Assembly: GCA_038373865.1 (NCBI GenBank)
Contig: JAXGGA010003944.1
Coordinates: forward strand, 30,973-94,972
Direction: 5' to 3'
DNA length: 64,000 nt
Source of the DNA: Uloborus plumipes
Lineage: Eukaryota; Arthropoda; Arachnida; Araneae; Uloboridae
The translations under genes were made by a program, and so were the position numbers. Of the stretch, positions 56,115-64,000 are shown in pieces (the first letter of the stretch is position 1; each line of letters starts with the position of its first letter). The notes below the pieces were generated by a model. That model searched no databases. It saw only the letters and a program-made list of their open reading frames with translations, and was not told where the DNA came from.

Positions 56115-56346
56115 CAGTCAAACCTCATTAATTCGAATACGCTTAAAACGCATTACTGCTAAGACGAACTACATTTCCGATCCCTATGGTTTGTGATAAA
56201 ACGAACTGATTTTAAAGGTCCCTTAAAGTTCATTTTAACGAGCCTTGAATGTAAACTATAAACCGTAAGGCGGGGATAGGAAATGTAATTCGTGTCAGTC
56301 ATCAGTAATTTGTTTTAAGCGTGTTCGAATGAACGAGGTTCGACTG
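56115..56346. mobile_element. 232-bp pogo-like MITE (CAGTC(A/G)AACCTC ends)
   Basis: CAGTCAAACCTCATTAATTC at the left and GAATGAACGAGGTTCGACTG at the right are inverted copies with few differences. A second, partial left end of the same family lies at about 56032 (CAGTCGAACCTCTTTAAAAC), so one copy sits next to another. The target dinucleotide is not clean (TG left, CA right). Confidence 0.65.
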
Positions 56347-57235
56347 CATAACTTTTTCACGCTGGGGAGGGGGGGGGGGCTTGCTCTTTTCTCAACAAGC
56401 CAACAATCGTATTTCACGCATTGAAAATTGGAAACTCCGTTCTTACAGTGATAAAGCATCTTTTAATGCATGAATATTCCAATACGCTTCATTCACAATT
56501 TTAATAAGAACCGAGCTCATGGAAAAGGCTTTTGGAATTATATAGACTATAAATCCCCCCCCCCCCGCCCTCAAAATGTCGAATATTTAAATATGTGAAG
56601 AAATTCAATTACAAAATTACTTAAATTTCATAAACTCGAACTGTGAATGAAATTAGACTTATCAGTGGTGGAATGGTGGAAGTATCACAAAAAGAGGAAG
56701 GAAAAAACACCGCAGGTCTCAGCAAGCGACGTTTCGTAAATTTTTATTGTTGGTAACAGTACAGCCCTGGCCGTCGCATTTTTAGCAGGTTATTTTTTTC
56801 ATTTCACTTGCTACCATTACAAACAACCTTGAAGAAACAAAAAAATCGAAATTAACAAAATAGCACGTAAGCTAGAACTGAAATTAGAAACTATTTTCTA
56901 TCAGTACGATAAACTGAAAACATGAAAACAATGTTAAGAAAAAGATTGTACAAATAGCAAAAATAATTCCACACGTAATGTTTCGGGGTGACAAAGAACT
57001 TTTTTTGCAGAAAAAATCCAGTTTAAGTAAGTGAAAAGACATCCGACAAACGCTTTTGTTTATTTTTTCCGCTTTCATAGTTTTTTAATTTGTGTATTTA
57101 TTTATTTTTTCATTCAGTAAGGGATATTTTGAAACGTCGAAACAAGTGTATTATATTTCAATCGCTATTTATCAATTTTAATCTTCATGCCTTCCAGCAT
57201 CCGTTTCAAATCTGGATCCTAAAATCTATAAAAAT
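56347..57235. other. AT-rich sequence with G and C runs
   Basis: G run at 56370-56379 and C run at 56554-56564. No exon recognised. Confidence 0.4.
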
Positions 57236-57720
57236 TCCTCTACGCATTGCAGGGTTCGCAAGTTTCAGTCTGCACAGCTGCGCCTTTGGGAGGCCGTTTG
57301 AGGGAGAGTTTACGCCGATGGCTCTTGGCCCACCGTGAAAATAAAGCTTCGATTCCAAAGAACATTAGAATTCTGTTACCGAAACTGTAACTATATTTTT
57401 TTAACAATTTTTTTCACTATTTTTTGATTGACGTATTTCTAACTCTTGTTCGATAAAAGGAATAAAGAGGGAAGAAACTTCCGTACTTTTGTTTCTGCGC
57501 GTTCTACCAGAGAAGGAATTTGGGTAAATAAATCTTTCCGAGTCTGCTGAGGAACCGATTTCTGTTCTCTGATTGGTCGCACGTTTTTGTTTGGCAACAG
57601 TCCAGAACTTACCCCCCCCCCCCCTTCCGTTGTTAACATGGAACGGGCTCGAATGCCACCCCCCCCCCTAATTGGAATTGTGTTTCTGGATGCCAAGAGG
57701 GTGTGGTTAGTATGATTATA
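57236..57720. promoter_or_regulatory. Two GC-richer patches; inverted CCAAT-like box
   Basis: GCACAGCTGCGCCTTTGGGA with GGCCGTTTGAGGG lies at 57275-57310. TCTGATTGGTCGCACG lies at about 57569-57583 and contains an inverted CCAAT core. C runs at 57612-57623 and 57659-57668. No gene recognised. Confidence 0.2.
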
Positions 57721-58740
57721 GAAGTGGCAATGACTGGGTATTAAAAATTAAATCTTTGACATGATATAAATAAAAGTGGCTCTTGTCATAACCTTTCACT
57801 TCGTCAGAGTTGCTTTTCTCCCGCCGTGGAAAACCAATTCAATAGTTCTCTAATGTGGAAAAGAGGGGAGTTAGTATTTATCAATCGATTCACCAATCCG
57901 TTTCACCTATTAACTCATCATCTTTGCTTTGCTTTTTTCTCTTTGTTAATTAAGTGTTGAAAATGGACTTTTGAAGGGGGTAGGGGAATTGAACTTTCCC
58001 TGAAAATGCACTAAAAAAATTGAATAAAATTTCATACTTTTTTTTTCACATTGTCCTGTTACACAACACACGAGCAAGCTTTGTATATTTTAATTGAATG
58101 AATGTAATGAAGTAATTTCATGTTTCTATATAATATCCTTGCCACTAATCACTACATTTTTCAGAGTTAGATACTCAATGATAGCTCAAATGAGCATTCT
58201 GAACTTTTTTTTTTTTTCGTTCTTTTTGACCTATAACGCTGCTTCTGAAAAAAAAACTTTCACACCATTAATTTTTGTCTTCATCTCTCTTTTAATTGAT
58301 TTAATGCACGAAATTACACAAAACTAATGTCTCACTTCAAAACTAATGCATGAAATTACACAAAACAAACATGATTTGCTTTGCAAAAATAACTTTAAGG
58401 GCAGTTCACAAATAGTAAGGTCAAGCTTTGAGGGAGTGGGTGTCTGCTATGTGTGGAATGTGAAGTGTGAAGATAGTAGAACTTAAGTTTGTGACAAGGG
58501 AGATGAAAACAAGAAGTGTAACATCGCAATTTTTTCTTGACAATATGTTTATGTAAAATAGCATGACATGTCACAAAGAGAGGGGAGGAGTTAAGATGAA
58601 GAGTGACACTTTGTGACAAAGGGGAAAAGGGTCGAGTTGAAAAAAAAAATGATAAGTTTTTTCAGATCATATAACCTGATCTTTCTAATGGTCGTCACCC
58701 GACCATCTCCTATTTGGATAACATTTTATACAGGTGTAGA
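57721..58740. other. AT-rich sequence, nothing recognised
   Basis: ATGCATGAAATTACACAAAAC-type text is repeated at about 58303-58366. Otherwise unassigned. Confidence 0.4.
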
Positions 58741-58965
58741 CATGCCTTTGAAATAACAAGACCCCAGAGAATACAAGATTTAGACGCCACAAGGCAACTT
58801 TCAGAAAACACCATCAAAAGACAAATTAATGACATATCGGATGACTTTGGGTAAACAATTGCTGATAAACTGCGTATAACTGTAAATTTTTTATTTTAAG
58901 TTGATGAATCAAGAGACATTAGGGGTGTACTACTAATAACCATTGTGCAATTTGGTGATGTGTGA
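58741..58965 (+). pseudogene. hAT transposase fragment (N-terminal half of the RNase-H-like core)
   Basis: One frame reads HAFEITRPQRIQDLDATRQL, SENTIKRQINDISDDFG, stop, TIADKLRITVNFLF, stop, VDESRDIRGVLLITIVQFGD. The pattern 'LS..TI.RRI..IS.DI...L…L..S.FFS.QVDES.DI…' with the DES aspartate is the start of the catalytic core of hAT transposases. Two in-frame stops show it is dead. No zinc finger is readable upstream and no continuation downstream. It differs in type from the hAT remnant at 60386-61842 and is probably a separate insertion. Confidence 0.65.
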
Positions 58966-59787
58966 ATACTGTGCAATCTATGTTATTTTTATTAAAATAA
59001 GAACAAAAACATCTTGAGTTAACAATTACCTATAGATATTTAGTCCCGTTTTAAATCGTATTCTCTTGAAGGATATAATAACAAAATAGCAGTTTTGAAA
59101 CCTTTTGTACAACACAAAGTTCATTTCTATGTTCAGAATGGATCAATCCAAAACTGGAGAAGATCCACTCGATGCTCAACTATATGGGCTATATTTTATT
59201 TTCTAAAATTTTCCACCGAACTCTTACTGAGACATCCTGAACTTAGATGTAACTTCCAAGATATGGTGTAGATTCAGCCTCAAAAATTACTAACTAAAAT
59301 GAAGTTGGTAGTATTTCAAGCAAATATAGCTTGTTTGGGTAGAGAATATTTACATTACTTCACAAAAAAGTAAATTACAAAAATAAAAAAACAGTATCAT
59401 CAAAAATATTCAAATAACTTGTAACCAACAAACTCATCATTGAGTTTTGATCAACTTATGCTATTGATGTTGTATTTTTAGACTGATAATAAATTACTGG
59501 TAACTAATTACTATCATTACTTCTAAAACAATTAAACAGAACTATTTAGAAAGTTGGATTTTAGTTGTAATATCTATAACTATTTTTACAGCATAACAAA
59601 TTAATTTAAAGAAAAATTTATAAATTCATTTTAACTAGCCTTATTTATTTAATTTTTAATTAATTTGATTGATAAATTATAGTTAAATAGTTTTTCAGCA
59701 GGACTTCAACAGGAAATCTTATTTTTTTTTTTTTTTTATTGTCAGTGATGACTATTTGACAATATCATTACCTGTTTTTGGCAAGTT
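58966..59787. other. AT-rich sequence between hAT remnants
   Basis: No conserved frame found. Confidence 0.4.
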
Positions 59788-60001
59788 CAGGCACGTGCCA
59801 ACAGGGGGGGCAGGGGGTTTTATTGCCCCCCCCAGTCTTTGAAGGAGGAGGGGCAAATTTGATTTATCGCCATCCCTAGTCATTAAACATTTGAAAAACT
59901 ATTGGTGCGGATATAATTGATGCACCGCAATTCCCAAAAACGTTTAACAACAGGCGGGCTTCATAAGTAAGGTCTTTGAGTAAGTTCTTCTGAATTTTAT
60001 C

Positions 60002-60120
60002 TTTTGCTTTGTACTTGTCGCGGTATATTTTGCTTTGTACTTGTCGCGGTATGTTTTGCTTTGTACTTGGGGCGGTATGCTAGGTCCTGGCGGTATACTT
60101 TGCTTTATACTTGGGATGTT
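60002..60120 (+). repeat. Minisatellite, about 28-bp unit
   Basis: Four imperfect units of TTTTGCTTTGTACTTGTCGC plus GGTATG. Frames through it are repetitive and not coding. Confidence 0.85.
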
Positions 60121-60385
60121 ATGCTGTAGAATTGGGCGTTTATGCAGACTCACTGGAGTCAATTATCATTTACTCATCAGCAAATATAATAGCTGGTTTA
60201 TCTTTCCTTCGATTGCAGCTGTATATACATTCTATCAATGGGAAGCAGAAGTATCGTTTCAAGTTACAAAGATTCACGCCTTCAGCATTTGTTTAAAAAA
60301 AATACGAGATTAGAAATTGTATGCCTGTGGTAAACTTAATTAGCCAGCAGTGCCAAAACCAGCAAAAAGGGCCTTACCTACTATA

Positions 60386-61842
60386 ATAAGTTCCATTCGC
60401 TACTTAGCTCGCACAAGACAAGCTCTTCGAGGATGGAAAAGTGACAGTGGTAATTCGCTTAAGTAGCCAGTAGAGTTTTCGCTCCTTGTAAGCAGTTTGC
60501 TGAAGTTCTGCAAAAACCTGGCTATACTGTCACTAAGGCAATTACATGTGCCCAACTTCTGTCAGACACGCTTTTGAATATGCAAACAGAAGAAAATTTT
60601 GATTATCTCTGGACAGAAACTAAGGAAACAGTGGAACTGTTAGGTTTGGAGCTACTACAGAAATCGCGAGAAAGAAAGTTTCCACGTTCTTTAGAGACAG
60701 TGGCGTATATAGGTTAGAATTTCGGAGGGGGCCCATATGCCAAGCTCCCCCTCCCATACATTCTAAAACCCCATTTCGTCAAGCTGTAATGATGTTACGA
60801 AGATAAAAGTTTGGAAAAGAATTCAGAAGCCCCCCCCCCCTCAAGAAACTTTGTTTTATTGAAGTTTCAGGAACACAACTTTTATGCTATAATTTCTTAA
60901 AACTAAATAAAGGGGGTCAGCACTCTCTGTTGGAAGTTTTTCGAAATTTCTGGCCTAAAAGTGCATTTTTAAGCTATGTTTGGTAACCGTTCGAGAAAGA
61001 AATATTGCTATGATTCTCTCCCGAAAAAAAGTAAGGTAACGATTCTCTTTTGCGTCTGCTTTGAGCCACAATTGAATTTGTTGCGCTCTGAAATTTCCAA
61101 CCGGAACACGGGCTTCAATTTTCTCCTTATATCCGCTACTGGAAGTAATCTATTTTTTCAATTCAACATTAGTAAAGAGATGAAAATTTACTGGCCCCCT
61201 CTCTCTAGCTCGGCTGCTTTTCACTCTCGTAGCTTCGTAGCTTAAGTCTCGTAATTTTTTCGAACAAATTCCAATTCAATTATGTTTTATTTAAATTTGT
61301 TTTATTAATTTTGGGAGGGGCCCGGGTCCCCTGAGCCCACCCTTTATATACGCCCTTGTTTAGAGAGCTCCAACGTGTCTGACAATTCAATTGCTGCGAA
61401 TTTAACAGATACTGTTCAACTCTGACAATGCTTTTTCGAAGTAATGGACATAGTAATTGAAGAAATTAAAAAGTGGTTTCACCAAACTGGAATGATGAAT
61501 ATTGTTCAGCTAGAAGAAGTGCTGACAAGTACAACAAGAGGAAGTCCCTTGCAAGAAAAATCGAGTGTTCATGCAAGTGACTTCGATATAGAAAAGTTAG
61601 AGGCCCAATTAATTCTGCTACCCATTGTAACAAAGGGAGAATTATCTTCCTTTGATATTTGCGAAAAAATGGTAGCAGAATCAAGTACCGTTAGACAGCT
61701 ACTGAGTGAAGTTTTTAAATTAGTTGAACTTATTCCATTTGTAAGGAATTTATCTGCAGAACCGCCGAAAGAAAAAGCCTATTTGGCATGTAAATATATC
61801 TGGCTTTTATTTTTCCCTAAGAAATTAAGAAATATGGAATAA
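60386..61842 (+). pseudogene. ZMYM1/hAT-type transposase remnant, split by a MITE
   Basis: Three blocks are in the correct order. Block one (60386-60466) reads ISSIRYLARTRQALRGWKSD and ends in a stop; 'SIRFLARQGLALRGH' is a signature of ZMYM1-like hAT proteins. Block two (60490-60697) reads FAEVLQKPGYTVTKAITCAQ and continues to RERKFPRSLE. Block three resumes after the MITE (61367-61842) with MDIVIEEIKKWFHQ and ends in a diverged dimerisation region (NLSAEP…KLRN for NATSER…RLNN). About 200 residues of catalytic core are missing between blocks one and two. MITE plus one duplication copy is 669 bp, a multiple of three. A stop at about 61423 and the internal deletion confirm it is dead. Confidence 0.7.
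60698..61358. mobile_element. 661-bp hAT MITE inside the transposase remnant, 8-bp target duplication TTTAGAGA
   Basis: CAGTGGCGTATATAGG at the left and CCTTTATATACGCCCTTG at the right are inverted copies. Perfect TTTAGAGA copies lie at 60690-60697 and 61359-61366. GGGGGGCCC-type blocks occur near both ends. Its insertion splits an older hAT coding remnant, which orders the two events. Confidence 0.92.
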
Positions 61843-61916
61843 AAAAAGCTTGTGCTCCATTGGTTGTTATTTTTTTCGTTTGCCCCCCCACTCTCCAAAA
61901 CGTTGGCACGTCCCTG

Positions 61917-62150
61917 GCCTCAAGTCCTTTATTGCATTTCTTGAAGTCCCAGGTTTCATTTCTTCAAGTCCCTTGCTGCTCCTCTTCGAGTTTTCTTTAG
62001 AACGTCTAGTCCATTCTTGTCTGTCTATAACAAGTCTCTTATGGCATGTTTTCAAGCTCCGTGTTTCACTTCTTCAAGTCCCTTGCTGATTCTCTTCAAG
62101 TCCTATGTGATACTTCTCAAGTCTTTTATTGCACTTCCTTCTTTTAAGCA
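61917..62150 (+). repeat. Degenerate minisatellite (CTTCAAGTCCCTT units)
   Basis: TTCAAGTCCCTTGCTG and variants (CTCAAGTCCTTTATTGCA, CTTGAAGTCCCAGGTTTC) recur about eight times directly after the hAT right end. The frames through it are not coding. Confidence 0.75.
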
Positions 62151-62548
62151 GATAAATGTCCAAAATGGCGATGCTAACATATTTTGGCCAGCCGAAAACA
62201 AAATTCTAAAGAAAAAAACAAATTTAAAAACATTAGGTTTATTATTAGGGTTTAACTATGAGAACATGGGTTTGTTTATTAAATTTTTTCAAAAAACATA
62301 ATTAAGAAGAGTTAGAAAAATATTTTTCTAAAAAATTAGCACTTTCCGTTTTGGGTAAAATGGAGTACTCATATCAAACAATATACACTTAAAGATTTAA
62401 TTCAAAATGTGTGAAACCTATGTATTTGGTGAAACGAAGCGCCACCAGGGCGGAGGTGTCAGCCTCGTCTTATCCAGAAAAATACAAAAACTTTTAACAT
62501 TTTAAGCAAACATGAAATTCAAACAATTTTCAGAGACAACTTACCTTA
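62151..62548. other. AT-rich sequence; possible eroded Helitron end near 62466
   Basis: GGCGGAGGTGTCAGCCTCG followed by TCTTATCC resembles a mutated CTAG|TC junction of the array that follows. Confidence 0.35.
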
Positions 62549-63042
62549 CCTGTATGTCATTTCTCTAGCCTGTTTTCTTTACCACGCCAAACTTTCTCAT
62601 TTCCTTATCAAACTCCATGATTTACATCTCATTTTAAAACTTATCGAACCTGGCTTTTGACGAAAAATGGACTCACCGTCTACAGAATTTTTTAAAGGGG
62701 CTTTTTTTTTTTGGTTTTTAATTAATACTTCATAAAAATAAAAAAGTAAGGTATGATTTCATTTTCTTTCAAATCAGCGAAAAATAGCAATTCACTTTGT
62801 GCCTTTATTTCAAAAAATTACCGTTTGAATAAATTCGAATTTTGGAAATACTGCTGTCTAGCGCGAAAGCTTTGTGTGGGTTACCTAGTCTTACATATAA
62901 TTTTTCCAGCCTGTCTTTTTTTTAATACGCCAAAAATTCCTCATTTCTGTATCAAACTCCCTGATTTTCTCCTAATTTTAAAGCTCATAGAACCAGTCCC
63001 CCCCCCCCCTATGGACAAAAATAGAAACACTCTCAAAAACTT

Positions 63043-63091
<49 letters not shown>

Positions 63092-63636
63092 TGTCGAAAA
63101 ACCATTTTTTTTACTGCGCATTACTTCAATGAATAAGCATCCGGAAACTGAGAGATGCAGTGCCGTGGTTTTACAACTCGTTGAGTAATAGAAACCTGAA
63201 GATCGCATGTTTGCTGAGTTTTGTCGCTTTTCTGGACTTTTTCTCGCCGGGTTAACTTTAATCCAAAAATATATAAGTTACACTCATTGTAGATTTTAAA
63301 CCACAATTTTTCTATTACATTAAAACCCGAAAAGAAAATGTTTATTTTAGTGTGAGGAATATTTCTAAAAGGTGTTTTGTTTAGTTGTTTCCTTCATTTC
63401 TTCATAAAATTACAAAAGTAAGCCATGATTTCATTTTCTTTTAAATCATCGAAAAGTAGCAATTCACTGTGTGCCTGTTTCCTGTTTTTCGAAAGATCAC
63501 CGTTTAAAGAAATCGAGTTTTTGAATTACTGCTGTCTAGTGCTCAACTTGGGGGCGCGGATCAGCTAGTCTTGTATATTGTTATTCTAGCCACTTTTCTT
63601 TACCACGCCATAACTTTCTCATTTCTTTATCAATAT
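62549..63636 (+). mobile_element. Head-to-tail Helitron array with CTAG|TC junctions
   Basis: Three units of one family follow one another: about 62549-62888 (partial), 62889-63568 (680 bp) and 63569-63636 (cut off by the LTR). Junctions read CCTAG|TCTTACATAT and GCTAG|TCTTGTATAT, where one unit's CTAG end is followed directly by the TC start of the next. Shared blocks are TTTCTTTACCACGCCA, CTCATTTC.TTATCAAACTCC, GATTTCATTTTCTTT and GCAATTCACT. The related solo copy is at 37675-38406. No coding sequence; a long T run lies at 63044-63090. Confidence 0.7.
63044..63090. repeat. Poly-T tract of about 47 bp
   Basis: An uninterrupted T run inside the middle Helitron unit. The poly-Phe and poly-Lys frames here are artefacts. 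Confidence 0.9.
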
Positions 63637-64000
63637 TGTAACGAGTCCGTAGCACCTTCAACTTTCTTCAAATGAGCATTCCAATCTTGAGGAAGTAACT
63701 ATAAATTTATTTACAAGTATGTACACTATTTACAATAAGAGCAGAAAACAATTGCTAAACATCAGCAATTAGGCAACAAACAGTACACTGTACTCTCAAC
63801 AGTAACTCAGCACCACGTATCTAACGTGAACAGTAATTAAGCAATTACAAAAGCAAAACAACCATCCGCCCAAGCGAACGAAAACGAGCATCTCAGAAAA
63901 CCCATCTGAGAAAAACTGACTGACTTGTGTTCAAGGCCAGCTATTTATACACGGAAAGAATTCCCGACAACTTTCTAGTAATATCTGGAATATTCCAAAT
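63637..64000 (-). mobile_element. Partial LTR of a retrotransposon, running off the window
   Basis: Read on the minus strand, the sequence has TATAAATA (63949-63942), an arthropod-type initiator TCAGTC (63923-63918) 28 nt further on, AATAAA (63711-63706) and a terminal ...GGACTCGTTACA at 63637. Promoter, poly-A signal and CA-3' end in this order are the layout of an LTR. The next bases (ATATTGATAAAG…) are host repeat, not a primer-binding site, so this is the outer edge of a 3' LTR or a solo LTR. It interrupts the third Helitron unit. The superfamily cannot be told without internal sequence. Confidence 0.6.
63918..63949 (-). promoter_or_regulatory. LTR core promoter (TATA box plus initiator)
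   Basis: TATAAATA at 63949-63942 and TCAGTC at 63923-63918 on the minus strand, with about 28 nt between the TATA start and the initiator A. This spacing is standard for Pol II. Confidence 0.55.

Larger units (their letters stand above)
59788..61916 (+). mobile_element. 2.1-kb decayed hAT element with nested MITE
   Basis: CAGGCACGTGCCAAC then GGGGGGGCA at the left (59788) is inverted at the right as TGCCCCCCC…GTTGGCACGTCCCTG (ending 61916). The flanking octamers GGCAAGTT and GCCTCAAG do not match as a clean duplication. Inside are a minisatellite (60002-60120), transposase remnants (60386-61842) and a later hAT MITE (60698-61358). The middle of the transposase is deleted, so this is a non-autonomous relic. 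Confidence 0.65.

Noticed and set aside
62753..63136. 127-codon frame and its minus-strand partner with poly-Phe/poly-Lys
   Set aside because: It is translated from a 47-bp T run inside Helitron sequence.
1..64000. CRISPR arrays, bacterial operons, Shine-Dalgarno sites, rRNA genes
   Set aside because: None seen. Regularly spaced repeats are minisatellites with variable units, and the sequence is plainly eukaryotic.

Overview
The window is eukaryotic nuclear DNA that looks almost free of genes. It is AT-rich, full of poly-A/T, poly-C/G and short tandem repeats, has no long open frames, and is packed with animal-type DNA transposons (hAT, Helitron, TA-flanked mariner/pogo-like elements, a possible Transib), a tRNA-derived SINE, LINE pieces and one LTR. 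The mixture fits an arthropod, perhaps an arachnid; that is inference, since no host gene identifies the organism. No complete host gene was found. The only host-like coding signals are two weak minus-strand exon candidates near 23.2-25.0 kb.

Region by region: 0-2.6 kb holds a DNA-transposon family ending in GGGGTGAATCGGAACAC, with broken coding remnants. 7.8-10.6 kb is flanked by 36-bp inverted repeats starting with the RSS-like heptamer CACAGTG. 11.4-13.6 kb is a tandem duplication; one copy carries a TA-flanked element full of GTCACAACCG motifs and the other preserves the empty site. 16.4-18.7 kb and 24.6 kb hold hAT elements with 8-bp target duplications. 25.3-29.6 kb is a composite containing a Helitron and a hAT relic that keeps a BED zinc-finger exon. 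30-34 kb has small MITEs. 35.5-38.4 kb has two Helitrons. 39.7-40.7 kb has a SINE and a LINE-like tail. 44.2-45.9 kb is a Helitron with a nested hAT MITE. 50.2-50.8 kb is a pogo-like MITE. 51.9-54.3 kb is a hAT element containing a second hAT MITE and a Helitron that carries a reverse-transcriptase C-terminus. 58.7-61.9 kb contains decayed hAT transposases, one split by another MITE. 62.5-63.6 kb is a head-to-tail Helitron array cut by an LTR that runs out of the window.

Between the repeats lie short islands richer in G+C and CpG (near 5.3, 11.1, 19.2, 31.0, 33.3, 39.1, 42.1, 43.9, 46.8, 55.8 and 57.5 kb). They do not read as protein and carry transcription-factor-like motifs. The simplest reading is a large intron or intergenic domain in which mobile DNA has accumulated around possible regulatory islands. 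All calls were made by eye; no database search or composition calculation was run.
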